Source: Shewanella mangrovi (GTDB taxonomy: Bacteria > Pseudomonadota > Gammaproteobacteria > Enterobacterales > Shewanellaceae). Taken from it: a DNA stretch of 64,000 nt. Under the pieces are notes generated by a model, which saw only the letters and a list, made by a program, of their open reading frames with translations, did not search any database and was not told where the DNA came from. Position numbers and translations under genes: made by a program. Positions 27,454 through 38,120 of this stretch are shown in pieces. The DNA lies in assembly GCF_000753795.1 (NCBI RefSeq), contig NZ_JPEO01000005.1, positions 1-64,000 of the forward strand, read 5' to 3'. How positions within the stretch are numbered: position 1 is the stretch's first letter; the number at the start of each line of letters is the position of its first letter.

Positions 27454-28070
27454 AGCCAATCTCCGTTACGAATAATGCCAACTGCTAAACCTTCAATGGT
27501 AAGTGCTTGCTCACTGAGGTCGACTTTTATCGGTTTATAGGCGTCGTTTTCAGCATGCAGATAGACCACATTGCCTTTACGTTCAAAGCGCTTTACGGTG
27601 ACATCATCTTCGACACGCGCTACCACCACTTGGCCATTACGGGCTTCCTGCATTTTGTGCACCGCCAGCAAATCGCCCTCAAGAATGCCGATATTCTTCA
27701 TACTATCGCCGCGTACCCGCAGCAGGAAATCGGCGCTTGGACGAAACATCATAGGATCAACTTGATAGAACTGTTCAATATGCTCTTGTGCGAGTATCGG
27801 CTCGCCTGCAGCAACCTGACCAATCAGTGGCAGGCCTTGTTCTTCTTCTGCGAGTTCTTCTTGTGGTAAACGAATCCCACGCGAAGTGCCCGGCATAATC
27901 TCGATACAGCCTTTTTTGGCTAAGGCCTTCAGATGTTCTTCGGCAGCATTAGCACTTTTAAAGCCTAAACGACGCGCAATTTCTGCCCGTGTGGGTGGCA
28001 TACCAGTTTCGGCAATGTTGCGCTTAATCAGATCTAAGATCTGCGATTGTCTTGGCGTCAGAGGTCTCAT
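27450..28070 (-). CDS. lexA: SOS transcriptional repressor LexA
   Basis: A 206-residue LexA. The winged-helix DNA-binding domain is at about residues 1-70 ([23 protein letters not shown]). The self-cleavage bond is A88-G89. The catalytic pair is S123 (RGDSMKN) and K160 (TVKRFE). LexA represses SOS genes until RecA filaments trigger self-cleavage. Two perfect LexA boxes lie just upstream, so the gene is autoregulated and carries sulA with it. Confidence 0.98.
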   Translation of the reverse strand: MRPLTPRQSQILDLIKRNIAETGMPPTRAEIARRLGFKSANAAEEHLKALAKKGCIEIMPGTSRGIRLPQEELAEEEQGLPLIGQVAAGEPILAQEHIEQFYQVDPMMFRPSADFLLRVRGDSMKNIGILEGDLLAVHKMQEARNGQVVVARVEDDVTVKRFERKGNVVYLHAENDAYKPIKVDLSEQALTIEGLAVGIIRNGDWL

Positions 28071-28078
28071 GGTTAATC

Positions 28079-28094
28079 CTGTTTTTTCATACAG
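28079..28094. promoter_or_regulatory. LexA (SOS) box 1
   Basis: CTGT-N8-ACAG match (inner bases TTTTTCAT), starting 9 bases upstream of the lexA start codon. It is one of a tandem pair, as at E. coli lexA. Confidence 0.9.
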
Positions 28095-28097
28095 TAC

Positions 28098-28113
28098 CTG
28101 TCAGTATATACAG
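28098..28113. promoter_or_regulatory. LexA (SOS) box 2
   Basis: CTGT-N8-ACAG with an AT-rich alternating centre on the lexA strand (ATATACTG), close to the optimal SOS box. Its centre is 19 bases from that of box 1. It also lies in front of the divergent plsB gene. Confidence 0.93.
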
Positions 28114-28214
28114 TATTTTTTTTCGTGCAACTATTAACCAGTTAGCAACACGTTGGCGCACCCTCAGCGGATTCTGGTATTCTATGGGGTATCAAAAGTA
28201 GGTTTTATTAAAAC

Positions 28215-30641
28215 ATGTCAACTCATACCTCATTCTGGCTTTCTTCTGTTCGCTGGCTGCAACGTAAATTGGTGCATACCGTCGTGGTGCCACAGGAACC
28301 ATTTGCTGATTTGAACCTCGATGGTGAGCGGCCGGTGGTATATGTGATGAAGACGGAATCTTGCAGTGATAAAGCCGCGCTGGCAGACGTCACCGACAAG
28401 TTGGGATTACCGAGTCCCTACCAGCCGTTGATGGTGGGCGACCACACCATTCCTCGCGTCATGTGTTTAGAAGGCGCCAAACCACTTTTTGGGGCGCGTA
28501 AGCAAGATCAGGCTTACTTGAGCACCTTTAGTCAGTTGCTCAATCTGCATAAGCAGCAACCAGAGTTAGATGTGCAGTTGGTCCCCGTCAGCCTTTACTG
28601 GGGCCGAACGCCGGGTAAAGAAGACGACACCATGCGCGCCGCGGTGTTCGAACGCGAAAGCCCAAGCTGGCTGCGTAAGTTTTTGATGATCCTCTTTCTT
28701 GGCCGCGATAACTTTGTGCAGTTTTCCAATGCCGTGTCAGTGAAGCTGATGGCCGAACAACACGGTACCGACGAAACTATCGCGCACAAACTCTCACGTG
28801 TTGCACGAGTGCATTTCCGTCGCCAACGCAAGGTGATGACGGGGCCGGTATTACCGAACCGCCAAGCGCTGTTTGCTGAGTTGCTGCGCAGCGATAATAT
28901 TCAGCATGCAATTGACGAAGAAGCTGCATCAAAAAAGATTTCATCATCGGAAGCGCGTCATATTGCGGAGAAATATCTCGATGAGATAGCCGCTGATTAC
29001 TCCGATGGCTTAATTCGCGTCTCGGAGCGTTTGCTGACGTGGTTGTGGAATAAGCTCTATAGCGGCATCAATATCAAAGGCGCTGAGCAGATCCGTCAAC
29101 TGCATCACGATGGCCACGAAATTGTCTATGTACCGTGCCATCGCAGTCATATGGACTACTTGCTGCTGTCTTATATTCTCTATTTCCAAGGGATGGTGCC
29201 ACCGCACATTGCCGCGGGTATCAACCTCAACTTCTGGCCCGCCGGGCCTATGTTCCGTCGTGGCGGCGCCTTCTTTATTCGCCGTAGTTTCAACGGTAAT
29301 AAGCTCTACACCGCGGTGTTTAAAGAATATCTGGATCGTTTGTTTGCCAAAGGCTACTCCGTGGAATACTTCACTGAAGGTGGTCGTTCGCGTACCGGAC
29401 GTTTGTTGGCGCCTAAAACCGGTATGTTGGCCATGACCATGCACTCAGTATTGCGCGGTATCGAGCGGCCGGTGACCTTAGTGCCAGTCTATTTGGGTTA
29501 TGACCATGTGATGGAAGTGGCCACGTACCTCAAAGAGCTACGCGGTAAAGAGAAGAAGAAAGAGTCGGTGTGGCAGGTGCTTGGCGCGGTGCGCAAACTC
29601 GGCAACTTTGGTCAGGGTTATGTGAACTTTGGTGAGCCGATCAATCTGCAGCAGTTTCTTACGGACTTACAGCCTGAATGGCGCACCCAAGTTAATGCGG
29701 AACTTGAACAAAAACCTGCTTGGTTAACGCCGGCGGTGAACGGCCTCGCCAACAAGGTGATGACCCGAATCAATAATGCGGCCGCTGCGACCGCAGTAAC
29801 GCTGACCAGTACTGTGCTACTGGCGACCGAACAAAATGCGCTGGAGCGCGGCAAGTTGGAGCATCAGCTCAACTTCTATCTCGACCTGTTGAAAGAGGTT
29901 CCTTATACCGGTTTTATCTCCGTCGCTGAAGGTGATGGCGCCAGTTTGTTGCAGCAGGGCTTAGAACTGAAAAAATTCTGTATTCAAAATGATGGCATTG
30001 GCGATATAGTGTCCATTGATGAAAATGTTGCGGTAACCATGACTTATTACCGAAACAACATCATTCATCTGTTTGCGATCCCCTCATTGTTAGCATGTTG
30101 CCTGATTGGCTTTGAAAACAGTAATCGCGAACAGATGCATCAGGTGCTGCAACGTCTGTATCCATTGTTGAAAGCAGAACTGTTTATGGGCTGCCAACAG
30201 ATACAGGATTATGCCGATAAGTTGCTGGCACGATTTGCTGCAATGGGCTTTATCAGTGGTGATGAACAGCAATGGCGTGTGACGCCAGAAGGTGAATTGC
30301 CGCTGACACTGTTGGCGGAAGTAATGAGCGAAACGCTGCAGCGCTACGCCATTATCTTCAACCTGCTCGCTGCCAAGCCGCAAATCGAGCGTGGTGATTT
30401 AGAATCAGAAAGCCATCTGCTGGCCAGTCGACTCGGCCGTCTGCATGGTATTACAGCACCGGAATTTTACGACAAGAAGTTGTACTCAATGCTCAGCATT
30501 AAGTTGAAAGAGCTTGGGTATCTCAACAATAACAACAATATGGAAGAGATTTCCGCCGTGCGCGATCTAGTTAACCAGTTATTGACGCCCCAAGTTCGTC
30601 AAACAATTGTTGCCAGTGCGGAAGTCCAACAGGAGAGTTGA
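28215..30641 (+). CDS. plsB: Glycerol-3-phosphate 1-O-acyltransferase PlsB
   Basis: An 808-residue inner-membrane-associated acyltransferase that adds the first acyl chain to glycerol-3-phosphate. The four acyltransferase blocks are present: [10 protein letters not shown] (HX4D catalytic motif), [19 protein letters not shown], and the [10 protein letters not shown] region. Length matches E. coli PlsB (about 807). It diverges from lexA, the same arrangement as in E. coli, and its stop overlaps the start of the next gene by one base. Its substrate is the product of gpsA. Confidence 0.97.
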   Translation: MSTHTSFWLSSVRWLQRKLVHTVVVPQEPFADLNLDGERPVVYVMKTESCSDKAALADVTDKLGLPSPYQPLMVGDHTIPRVMCLEGAKPLFGARKQDQAYLSTFSQLLNLHKQQPELDVQLVPVSLYWGRTPGKEDDTMRAAVFERESPSWLRKFLMILFLGRDNFVQFSNAVSVKLMAEQHGTDETIAHKLSRVARVHFRRQRKVMTGPVLPNRQALFAELLRSDNIQHAIDEEAASKKISSSEARHIAEKYLDEIAADYSDGLIRVSERLLTWLWNKLYSGINIKGAEQIRQLHHDGHEIVYVPCHRSHMDYLLLSYILYFQGMVPPHIAAGINLNFWPAGPMFRRGGAFFIRRSFNGNKLYTAVFKEYLDRLFAKGYSVEYFTEGGRSRTGRLLAPKTGMLAMTMHSVLRGIERPVTLVPVYLGYDHVMEVATYLKELRGKEKKKESVWQVLGAVRKLGNFGQGYVNFGEPINLQQFLTDLQPEWRTQVNAELEQKPAWLTPAVNGLANKVMTRINNAAAATAVTLTSTVLLATEQNALERGKLEHQLNFYLDLLKEVPYTGFISVAEGDGASLLQQGLELKKFCIQNDGIGDIVSIDENVAVTMTYYRNNIIHLFAIPSLLACCLIGFENSNREQMHQVLQRLYPLLKAELFMGCQQIQDYADKLLARFAAMGFISGDEQQWRVTPEGELPLTLLAEVMSETLQRYAIIFNLLAAKPQIERGDLESESHLLASRLGRLHGITAPEFYDKKLYSMLSIKLKELGYLNNNNNMEEISAVRDLVNQLLTPQVRQTIVASAEVQQES

Positions 30642-31888
30642 TGAAGCACAGCAACAGCCCTGAAAAGCCGCGTTCGCTACTCGGCGGGGCGATGATTATT
30701 GCCGGTACCACGGTTGGTGCCGGTATGTTCTCGCTGCCAGTGACCGGCGCCGGTATGTGGTTTAGCTATGCCGCGCTGATGTTAATCGGCGTTTGGTTTT
30801 GTATGTGGATGTCAGGCTTACTGTTGCTAGAAACTAACCTGCATTTTGAACCGGGTGCCAGTTTCGATACCTTAACCCGCAAAACCCTCGGCCAGTTCTG
30901 GCGCGTGGTCAACGGTGCCTCTATCGCCTTTGTACTCTACATTCTCACTTACGCCTACATTAGTGGTGGCGGCTCTATCGTTAATCACGCTATAGCATTT
31001 TCCGGCATCGATTTGCCGCAAAGTATGGCGGCACTGGTGTTTGCCATTGTATTAGCGGCAGTGGTGATGATCTCCACTAAAGCGGTGGATCGCTTTACCA
31101 CCATTATGATTGGCGGCATGGTGATCTCCTTTGTACTGGCGATTGGTAATCTGTGGCTAGAAGTCGATCCGGTTAAGTTGTGGCAACCGGATGGCGAACA
31201 AGTTTTTTCCCCATATCTGTGGGCGGCCATTCCGTTTGGGCTAACCAGCTTTGGCTATCATGGCAATGTGCCATCGCTAGTGAAGTACTACGGCCGTCAG
31301 CCAAAGACTATCGTTAAGGCGATTAGTATCGGCACTGTGTTTGCGTTAGTTATCTATCTTGGCTGGATGTTTGCCACTATGGGTAACCTCAGCCGCTCCT
31401 CATTCAGCGAGGTAATCGCCGCTGGCGGCAACATGGGCGTGTTGGTCGGCGCGCTGCAAAACGTCGTCGAAAGCGAGCTGATGAATAGCATGCTGACACT
31501 GTTTGCTAACCTTGCAGTGGCCAGTTCATTTCTTGGGGTAACGCTGGGCTTATTTGACTATGTGGCCGATCTGTTTGGATTTGACGATAGCCGTAGCGGT
31601 CGTACTAAAACCTCATTGGTGACCTTTGTACCGCCAACCATCATGGGCGTGTTGTTCCCTAACGGCTTTTTGATTGCGATTGGATTTGCTGGCTTGGCGG
31701 CCACCATTTGGGCCGTGATTGTGCCTGCGTTGATGGCCTATCGCTCGCGGCAGATGTTTGCCGAAGCCAAGGGCTTTAAAGTGCCAGGTGGTACTGCGCT
31801 GATCGTGATTGTGATTCTGTTCGGTGTGTTAACTGCGGTATGCCATCTGTTATCGATGGCCAATATTCTGCCGGTGTACCAAGGCTGA
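30641..31888 (+). CDS. Aromatic amino acid permease (HAAAP family)
   Basis: A 415-residue membrane protein with about 11 helices. The N-terminal block GGAMIIAGTTVGAGMFSLP is diagnostic for the Mtr/TnaB/TyrP family of proton-coupled tryptophan and tyrosine importers. Similarity cannot separate TyrP from Mtr by eye. The ATG overlaps the plsB stop (TGATG-type junction) with GGAGAG upstream, so it is translated from the plsB message. The pairing with phospholipid synthesis is odd but may be just co-transcription. Confidence 0.85.
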   Translation: MKHSNSPEKPRSLLGGAMIIAGTTVGAGMFSLPVTGAGMWFSYAALMLIGVWFCMWMSGLLLLETNLHFEPGASFDTLTRKTLGQFWRVVNGASIAFVLYILTYAYISGGGSIVNHAIAFSGIDLPQSMAALVFAIVLAAVVMISTKAVDRFTTIMIGGMVISFVLAIGNLWLEVDPVKLWQPDGEQVFSPYLWAAIPFGLTSFGYHGNVPSLVKYYGRQPKTIVKAISIGTVFALVIYLGWMFATMGNLSRSSFSEVIAAGGNMGVLVGALQNVVESELMNSMLTLFANLAVASSFLGVTLGLFDYVADLFGFDDSRSGRTKTSLVTFVPPTIMGVLFPNGFLIAIGFAGLAATIWAVIVPALMAYRSRQMFAEAKGFKVPGGTALIVIVILFGVLTAVCHLLSMANILPVYQG

Positions 31889-31964
31889 TGCGGATTGAAG
31901 TGGCTAGCGCGTCGATAAAATCGCCGCTAGTCAACTTAAGCGCGACCTTAACTTAATGACCTGC

Positions 31965-31992
31965 TTGACAATTTTCTGGGTTGCAGTAATTT
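31965..31992 (+). promoter_or_regulatory. tRNA-Gly promoter
   Basis: Perfect -35 TTGACA at 31965-31970, 16-base spacer, -10 TAATTT at 31987-31992. A GC-rich segment lies between it and the tRNA at 32021. Confidence 0.7.
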
Positions 31993-32020
31993 AAGCACAC
32001 AGCGTCCCGCTGCTCTGCGC

Positions 32021-32094
32021 GCGGGTGTAGTTCAATGGTAGAACGGCAGCTTCCCAAGCTGCATACGAGGGTTCGATTCCCTTCACCCGCTCCA
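32021..32094 (+). tRNA. glyU: tRNA-Gly (anticodon CCC)
   Basis: A 74-base tRNA with encoded CCA. The acceptor stem pairs GCGGGTG with CACCCGC. The anticodon stem GCAGC/GCTGC carries loop TTCCCAA, so the anticodon is CCC (reads GGG). The T-arm has GGTTCGATTCC. It is nearly identical to E. coli glyU. Confidence 0.97.
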
Positions 32095-32173
32095 AATCTC
32101 AGCTTTTTCCACTACTTATCCCGTTGTTGCTAATAATTCAACCGCTGAATCTTGGCCTTTTACCCGTCAAACC

Positions 32174-32201
32174 TAAAAAAGCCACTGCTGGTGGCAGTGG
32201 C
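32174..32201 (-). terminator. cysA operon terminator
   Basis: Stem GCCACTGC / GCAGTGGC with a short loop. A run of A on the left gives a U-tract on the minus strand, 22 bases past the cysA stop. Confidence 0.87.
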
Positions 32202-32223
32202 TTCTGTAAACGGCAGTTGCTCG

Positions 32224-33354
32224 TTAGATATCAAACACTAAGCTGCCAGGCGGCAAGAATGGCCAGTTGAGTCGTATTGGGGCGCCGTCGCCTTCGGCAC
32301 CAAAAAAGTAACCGGTTTGCGGCGTTGCAAATACTTGGCTGCCTTTTTCTAAGCCCAGTTGCTTTAGACGTTGGTGGGTAAATCTGGCTTCCCATAACTC
32401 GTCGCTGTGCCAACCGCGTGGTGCCAATTCCAACCTGACTTCAGCGCCAATCGGCGTTATGGCCACAATATCGAACGGCAGGCAGGCTTGACTGTTGGGC
32501 TTGTCAGCCAACTCAAGTTCGTGGCTTCGCACATAGATAGCGCCACTTTGTTGTAACTCTGGCTGCTCTGGCGGTACTAAAAATGCGGCATCGTTTTGCC
32601 AGCGCGGTTGCTGCCAGTTGGCGTTAAACACGTTAACGTTGCCGAGAAAATCAAACACAAAGCGGCTATTTGGCTGTGCATAGAGCTCAGCCGGTGTATT
32701 GATTTGCTCAATGTGGCCGTTGCTCATCACCACAACGCGGTCAGATAGCTCCAGCGCTTCATCCTGATCATGGGTAACAAACACGCTGGTGAATTTCAGT
32801 TCATCGTGCAGTGTGCGCAGCCAGCGGCGTAACTCTTTACGCACTTTGGCATCGAGCGCACCAAAAGGCTCATCAAGCAGTAATACTTCCGGTTGCGTAG
32901 CCAAGGCGCGGGCGAGGGCAATACGTTGTTTCTGCCCACCCGAAAGCTGTTCAGGATAGCGCTGCGCCAGATGTGCCAGTTGGACCGTCTCCAGTAGATG
33001 CGTTACCCGTTGCTTAATCTCGGCGGCAGATGGGCGTTGTTTACGTGGCATCACTTGTAAGCCAAAGGCGACGTTTTCGGCCACGGTCATGTGACGAAAC
33101 AGCGCATAGTTTTGAAAGACAAAGCCAACACGACGTTCGCGAACATGGATCTGAGTGACGTCCCGGTCACCAAAATGCAATTGGCCGCTATCGGCGCCTT
33201 CGAGTCCGGCGATTATCCGCAGCAGCGTGGTTTTACCTGAACCTGACGGCCCGAGCAGACCGATCATTTCTCCCTCTTCAATGTCTAGATTGAGAGGAGA
33301 AAGCGCCTGAAACTGGCCAAATTTCTTGGAAATATTAGTAAGACGAATACTCAT
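32224..33354 (-). CDS. cysA: Sulfate/thiosulfate ABC transporter ATPase CysA
   Basis: A 376-residue ABC ATPase. Walker A is GPSGSGKTT, the signature is LSGGQKQR, Walker B is [12 protein letters not shown], and the H-loop is [10 protein letters not shown]-terminal TOBE-like regulatory domain covers about residues 235-375. It powers sulfate/thiosulfate import through CysT-CysW. Its ATG overlaps the cysW stop by 4 bases. Last gene of sbp-cysT-cysW-cysA. Confidence 0.96.
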   Translation of the reverse strand: MSIRLTNISKKFGQFQALSPLNLDIEEGEMIGLLGPSGSGKTTLLRIIAGLEGADSGQLHFGDRDVTQIHVRERRVGFVFQNYALFRHMTVAENVAFGLQVMPRKQRPSAAEIKQRVTHLLETVQLAHLAQRYPEQLSGGQKQRIALARALATQPEVLLLDEPFGALDAKVRKELRRWLRTLHDELKFTSVFVTHDQDEALELSDRVVVMSNGHIEQINTPAELYAQPNSRFVFDFLGNVNVFNANWQQPRWQNDAAFLVPPEQPELQQSGAIYVRSHELELADKPNSQACLPFDIVAITPIGAEVRLELAPRGWHSDELWEARFTHQRLKQLGLEKGSQVFATPQTGYFFGAEGDGAPIRLNWPFLPPGSLVFDI

Positions 33355-34217
33355 AATTGGCTCTGCTCATTATCATGATGGGCGGATAAACTGCGTTGTT
33401 GGCGCCATTCGACAATGGCTTTTAACAGCAGGGTAAAGAGGGCGATAAGTGCCAGCAGCGAGGCGCTGGCAAAAGCGGCTTCGGCCTGATAATCCTCATA
33501 CAGCAACTGTACGTGTAATGGCAGGGTGTTGGTTTCCCCGCGAATGTTACCGGACACTACTGCCACGGCGCCAAATTCGCCGACGGCTCTGGCGTTGGTG
33601 AGAATGACGCCGTAAATCAATGCCCACTTAATGTTGGGCAGAGTAACGCGGCGAAACAGTTGCCACCATGAAGCGCCTAAAATCACAGCCGCTTCCTCTT
33701 CTGACGCGCCTTGCTGCTGCATCAGCGGGATCAGCTCGCGCGCTACAAACGGGCAAGTGACGAAAATGGTCACCATGACTATTCCCGGCCAAGCGAACAT
33801 CACTTGTAGATCGTGTTCAAACAACCAACTCCCGAGCCAGCCGCTGTTGCCATAGAGCAGCAGATACAGCAGGCCCGCAACGACTGGTGATACCGCAAAC
33901 GGAATATCAATCAGCGTGATAAGAATTTTACGGCCGGGAAATTCAAAGCGGGTTACGCTCCACGCCAGTAGCACACCAAACACTAAGTTGATTGGGACGG
34001 TCAGTGCCGCAACTATCAAGGTCAGGCCAATTGCGTGCAGCGTGTCGGCATCACTTAAGTGCTCTATATAAAGCTGCCAGCCGCCCGCAAAGGCTTGTTG
34101 AAAAATACTCGCTAACGGCACCAACAACATCAGGCAGCTTAGTAACACTGCCAGTGTGATGAGACTCCATTTGATGAGCGGCGCATCACCGACTCTTGAA
34201 GGTTTAAATGTGTTCAT
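33351..34217 (-). CDS. cysW: Sulfate ABC transporter permease CysW
   Basis: A 288-residue inner-membrane permease with six membrane helices and the EAA loop [28 protein letters not shown], which contacts the ATPase. [22 protein letters not shown] is typical of CysW. It pairs with CysT to form the sulfate channel. It begins 9 bases after cysT and overlaps cysA. Confidence 0.95.
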   Translation of the reverse strand: MNTFKPSRVGDAPLIKWSLITLAVLLSCLMLLVPLASIFQQAFAGGWQLYIEHLSDADTLHAIGLTLIVAALTVPINLVFGVLLAWSVTRFEFPGRKILITLIDIPFAVSPVVAGLLYLLLYGNSGWLGSWLFEHDLQVMFAWPGIVMVTIFVTCPFVARELIPLMQQQGASEEEAAVILGASWWQLFRRVTLPNIKWALIYGVILTNARAVGEFGAVAVVSGNIRGETNTLPLHVQLLYEDYQAEAAFASASLLALIALFTLLLKAIVEWRQQRSLSAHHDNEQSQL

Positions 34218-34226
34218 CTGCGCTCC

Positions 34227-35084
34227 TTAACGTCCGCGAATTCGGCGCAAGTAGCGCGCTTGCCAGAGGTTGATCAGCAACAGTAATAACAGCGAGGTCA
34301 TTAGCACCACTGAAGCAATGGCACTGGCGCCCGCAAAATCAAATTCTTGTAGCTTAACGAAGATCATCAGTGAGGTAATTTCACTGATATAAGGCATGTT
34401 GCCAGCGATGAAGATCACCGCGCCGAATTCACCAAGACTTCGGGTAAACGACAGCGCCGTGCCGACGACGAGTGCGGGCCACAGTGAGGGCAGAATAATG
34501 CGCCAGAACACAGCGCGATCCGAAGCTCCAAGGGTCATGCCCGCTTCTTCTTCGTCGTGCGATAGTTCTTCCAGTACAGGCTGCACGGTACGCACTACAA
34601 ACGGAATGCTGGTAAATACCATGGCGACTACAATGCCCACCGGCGAGTAGGCCACTTTGATACCGATTTGCGCCAACAGGCTACCAATCTGGCCGTTCTC
34701 GGCATACAAGGTTGCCAAGGTAATGCCCGCAACTGCGGTGGGCAGCGCAAATGGCAGATCCACCAACGCATCGAGTAGACGCTTGCCGGGAAACTCGTAA
34801 CGGACTAATACCCATGCCAGCAACAGACCGAACAGTCCGTTAAACACCGAGGCCGCCAGTGCTGACAGTAAGGTGACACGATAGCTGGCCACCACCCGCG
34901 GATCAGCAATTACGCCCCAATACTCAGACCAACTCATTGCACTGGTTTGCATAATGAGTCCTGTGGTGGGGAGTAACAGGATCAAACTGACAAACAGCAA
35001 CGACACACCTAAGCTGATGCTGAATCCAGGAAGTACCCGTTTATGGCGTATGCGCCCATTATTAAAAATCACAGAGTTAGCCAC
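34227..35084 (-). CDS. cysT: Sulfate ABC transporter permease CysT (CysU)
   Basis: A 285-residue permease, partner of CysW, with six helices and the EAA loop EEEAGMTLGASDRAVFWRIILPSLWPAL. PGFSISLGVSLLFVSLILLLP near the N-terminus is characteristic of CysT. The frame opens at GTG 35084 with no strong Shine-Dalgarno. A strong stem-loop lies between this gene and sbp, suggesting lower expression of the membrane parts than of the binding protein. Confidence 0.94.
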   Translation of the reverse strand: MANSVIFNNGRIRHKRVLPGFSISLGVSLLFVSLILLLPTTGLIMQTSAMSWSEYWGVIADPRVVASYRVTLLSALAASVFNGLFGLLLAWVLVRYEFPGKRLLDALVDLPFALPTAVAGITLATLYAENGQIGSLLAQIGIKVAYSPVGIVVAMVFTSIPFVVRTVQPVLEELSHDEEEAGMTLGASDRAVFWRIILPSLWPALVVGTALSFTRSLGEFGAVIFIAGNMPYISEITSLMIFVKLQEFDFAGASAIASVVLMTSLLLLLLINLWQARYLRRIRGR

Positions 35085-35156
35085 CGCATTACGTTAACTG
35101 AGATAAACCTTTGCCCGTCTGATCTTGCGCCGATGCTTGTCGCCTACAAGCTATGA

Positions 35157-35178
35157 GACCCGGGGCTGAGCCCGGGTC
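35157..35178 (-). other. Stem-loop between sbp and cysT
   Basis: A perfect 8-base stem GACCCGGG / CCCGGGTC with a 6-base loop, and no U-tract in either direction. It sits 28 bases past the sbp stop. Such intercistronic hairpins often protect the upstream message or partly stop transcription. Confidence 0.65.
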
Positions 35179-35205
35179 ACTTTCGCAGTTCGACAATTGC
35201 AGGAC

Positions 35206-36213
35206 TTAGCGTTTTAACAATTGGTCGAGCTTAGCGCCGCTGGCAAACTGCGTCTTCATGGCGTTATCCCAACCACCGATGATGCTTTCTACTGTCAGCA
35301 GGTCAACTTCTGGGAATTTCTCGGCAAATTCCGCTTTGACTTTGTCGTTATGAACACGATAGTTAAAGCCTGCCAGCAGACGTTGTGCCGGTTCGCTGTA
35401 CAAGTAACTCAGGTATTCATTGGCCAGCGCTTCATTACCGTTACGTTTGGCGTTCTTGGCAACGACTGCAACCGGGAACTCAGCCAAAATAGAGGTTTTT
35501 GGTACCACGACTTGATAGTCGTCGCTGCCATATTGCTGACGAATGTTGTTCACTTCAGATTCAAAGGTAATCAGCACATCACCAATACCACGTTCAACGA
35601 ACGAGGTTGTTGCACCGCGGCCACCCGTATCAAATACGGCAACGTTGGCGAGGAATTTCTTCAGGAATTTATCCAGTGCAGCTTGGTCATCTTTGCCATA
35701 CTGCTTTTGCGCATAACCTAAGGCAGCCAAATAGGTGTAGCGAGCGTTACCAGAGGTTTTCGGGTTCGGAAATACCAGCTTCACATCGTCTTTTGCTAGG
35801 TCGCCCCAGTCGCTGATCTGCTTTGGATTACCTTTGCGTACCAAAAACGCGATGGTGGAATAGTAAGGCGAGCTAGCGTTTGGCAGCAGTTGTTGCCAAT
35901 TCGCTGGGATCAACTTGCCGCGATCCGCCAAAATCTGGACATCAGTCACTTGGTTGAAGGTCACCACATCGGCCGGCAGCCCTTGCAAAATAGAACGTGC
36001 TTGTGCCGATGAACCAGCATGGGATTGCTTGATTTCAACTGTTTTACCGGTTTTCTCTTCCCAGTGTTTGGCAAACATTGGGTTATAGGCACTGAACAAT
36101 TCCCGTGCGATATCGTAAGAGGAATTCAGCAGGGTCTGATCTGCAGCAGCCACATTGAGTGAGGTGCCCAGCAACAGGGTTCCCAGCATTGCCTTTATCA
36201 ATTTAACTGACAT
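35206..36213 (-). CDS. sbp: Periplasmic sulfate-binding protein
   Basis: A 335-residue secreted binding protein: signal peptide cut near residue 24 (NVAAADQ), then the two-lobed fold. [35 protein letters not shown] and GGRGATTSF are the sulfate-contact signatures. Sbp and CysP are hard to separate by eye; either way it feeds CysTWA. It leads the minus-strand transport operon, which diverges from cysM across 212 bases that should hold the CysB-controlled promoters. Confidence 0.95.
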   Translation of the reverse strand: MSVKLIKAMLGTLLLGTSLNVAAADQTLLNSSYDIARELFSAYNPMFAKHWEEKTGKTVEIKQSHAGSSAQARSILQGLPADVVTFNQVTDVQILADRGKLIPANWQQLLPNASSPYYSTIAFLVRKGNPKQISDWGDLAKDDVKLVFPNPKTSGNARYTYLAALGYAQKQYGKDDQAALDKFLKKFLANVAVFDTGGRGATTSFVERGIGDVLITFESEVNNIRQQYGSDDYQVVVPKTSILAEFPVAVVAKNAKRNGNEALANEYLSYLYSEPAQRLLAGFNYRVHNDKVKAEFAEKFPEVDLLTVESIIGGWDNAMKTQFASGAKLDQLLKR

Positions 36214-36425
36214 GTTTACTCCTTAATCTGGCAACGATACCAGTGTGTTGCGATATAGATTAATAGAAGTTAATTTTTATAAGAAGGTGCATATCTAGAG
36301 CTTTTTGGAATAACTATGAGCGATTTATTGTATGTGGCGCACCATATTCATCGTGTTTGTGAATCACATCAGTCTTAGAATAGGACATCGCTTATTTGTG
36401 TCTAATTTAATTAAGGACCATTGCT

Positions 36426-37304
36426 GTGTCTGACTTTCCGACTATTGAAGCCTGCATTGGGCAAACGCCGCTGGTACGTCTGCAGCGGTTAGATTGTGGC
36501 TCTGCAACGGTACTGTTGAAGCTTGAAGGCAATAACCCGGCGGGCTCAGTTAAAGATCGTGCAGCGTTAAATATGATTGTGCAGGCGGAGCAACGGCAAG
36601 AGATCCAACCCGGCGACACACTGATTGAAGCCACCAGTGGCAATACCGGCATCGCGCTGGCGATGGCGGCCGCTATTAAAGGCTATAAGATGACGTTGAT
36701 TATGCCGAAGGATTCCACCCAAGAGCGTAAAGATGCCATGCAAGCCTATGGTGCCAAGCTGCTGCTGGTGGGCAATATGGAAGAAGCGCGCGATTTGGCG
36801 TTAGCGATGCAAGCGGAAGGCAAAGGTAAGGTGTTGGATCAGTTTAATAACCAAGATAACGCCAATGCCCATTTCCTGACGACCGGCCCGGAAATCTGGC
36901 AGCAAACCCATGGCAAGGTCACCCATTTTGTGTCGAGTATGGGCACTACCGGCACTATTATGGGCGTGTCTCGTTACCTTAAAGATCAAGACCCTAATGT
37001 CACCATTGTTGGCTTACAACCGGCTGCAGGCAGTGCTATTCCCGGTATTCGCCGTTGGCCGCAAGAATATCTGCCGAGTATTTTTGATGCCTCACGTGTG
37101 GATGTGGTGATGGACATAGAAGAACAGGATGCGCAGCAGATGGCGCGTACCTTGGCACGGGAAGAAGGCATTTGCGCTGGTGTCTCGTCAGGTGGCGCTG
37201 TGTTTGCTGCTCTGGCAATTGCCAAACAAAATCCGGGCGCAGTTGTGGTGGCGATTATTTGCGACCGTGGCGATCGCTATTTGTCATCTGGGTTATTTTC
37301 TTAG
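36426..37304 (+). CDS. cysM: Cysteine synthase B
   Basis: A 292-residue PLP enzyme (fold type II) that makes cysteine, or S-sulfocysteine when thiosulfate is the donor. The PLP lysine is K43 in PAGSVKDRAA. EATSGNTGIALA is the phosphate/substrate loop, and the C-terminal SSGGAVFAAL binds PLP. CysM rather than CysK is indicated by length and the GNNPAGSVKDR block. The start is GTG 36426 with AAGGACC upstream. It diverges from the sulfate uptake operon, so uptake and assimilation are paired. Confidence 0.93.
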   Translation: MSDFPTIEACIGQTPLVRLQRLDCGSATVLLKLEGNNPAGSVKDRAALNMIVQAEQRQEIQPGDTLIEATSGNTGIALAMAAAIKGYKMTLIMPKDSTQERKDAMQAYGAKLLLVGNMEEARDLALAMQAEGKGKVLDQFNNQDNANAHFLTTGPEIWQQTHGKVTHFVSSMGTTGTIMGVSRYLKDQDPNVTIVGLQPAAGSAIPGIRRWPQEYLPSIFDASRVDVVMDIEEQDAQQMARTLAREEGICAGVSSGGAVFAALAIAKQNPGAVVVAIICDRGDRYLSSGLFS

Positions 37305-37328
37305 CCAATAGCGGTAGCAAATACTGAA

Positions 37329-37366
37329 AACGCTCACTTTGCTTGGTGCAAGTGAGCGTTTCTTTT
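37329..37366. terminator. Bidirectional terminator between cysM and greB
   Basis: An 11-base stem AACGCTCACTT / AAGTGAGCGTT with a roughly 10-base loop. T-rich on the plus-strand side and A-rich on the other, between convergent genes. Confidence 0.85.
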
Positions 37367-37383
37367 GGGGAAATCTTGGTGTA

Positions 37384-37866
37384 TCAAGCCGTTGGCTTTT
37401 GATAGCTGATGTGATTAATAAACCACAGCTTATCGCCGGTTGGCGTGCTCACCGTGGCTTCATCATCGACTTCCTTTTTGAGTAGTGCCCGCGCCATCGG
37501 TGCATCAATGGAGATGTAGTCTTTCTCGCCGTAAATTTCATCGGGGCCAACGATACGAAAACGCTTCACTTCACCTTGCTCACTTTCCACTTCAACCCAA
37601 GCGCCGAAAAACACTTTGCCTTCCTGAACGGGTGAATATTCGACCACGGTGAGCGCTTCGATGCGCTTACGCAAAAAACGCACGCGCGAATCTATCTGTC
37701 TTAGTAAGCGCTTGTTTTCTTTATAATCTGCATTCTCTGATCTATCGCCTAAACTGGCGGCCCAGGCCACTTTTTTGGTGATTTCAGGGCGATATTCGCG
37801 CCATAAATAATCCAACTCTTTGCTGAGTTTAGCTAAGCCTTCGGGCGTGATTAAATTTGTTCTCAA
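37384..37866 (-). CDS. greB: Transcript cleavage factor GreB
   Basis: A 160-residue GreB. The N-terminal coiled coil carries the acidic-tip block SLGDRSENADY. The C-terminal FKBP-like domain includes GKVFFGAWVEVE and DYISIDAPMARALL. GreB rescues backtracked RNA polymerase by stimulating RNA cleavage. The start is TTG 37866, fixed by alignment of MRTNLITPEG to E. coli MKTPLVTREG and by AGGAT upstream. Confidence 0.95.
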   Translation of the reverse strand: MRTNLITPEGLAKLSKELDYLWREYRPEITKKVAWAASLGDRSENADYKENKRLLRQIDSRVRFLRKRIEALTVVEYSPVQEGKVFFGAWVEVESEQGEVKRFRIVGPDEIYGEKDYISIDAPMARALLKKEVDDEATVSTPTGDKLWFINHISYQKPTA

Positions 37867-38120
37867 GCTGCATCCTAGACAATAAACTGGCTTGGTAAAA
37901 ATGTTGTTTCGACAGTCGAACTTTAGGCCGTTTCACGGGCTTATTGACGACTCAGGGTAATATACTGCCCTTGCGGGTGAGTGCCAATCTTCGCATCAGT
38001 ATCAGCTGGGTGAATGTTTGTGACTCGTACAAAACGTTTTAAGGAATTTTTAATCTTTCGGTTGACATTTCAGCCGATTTCGATAACTTGACATATTATG
38101 TCACATGGAAGAACGAGCAT

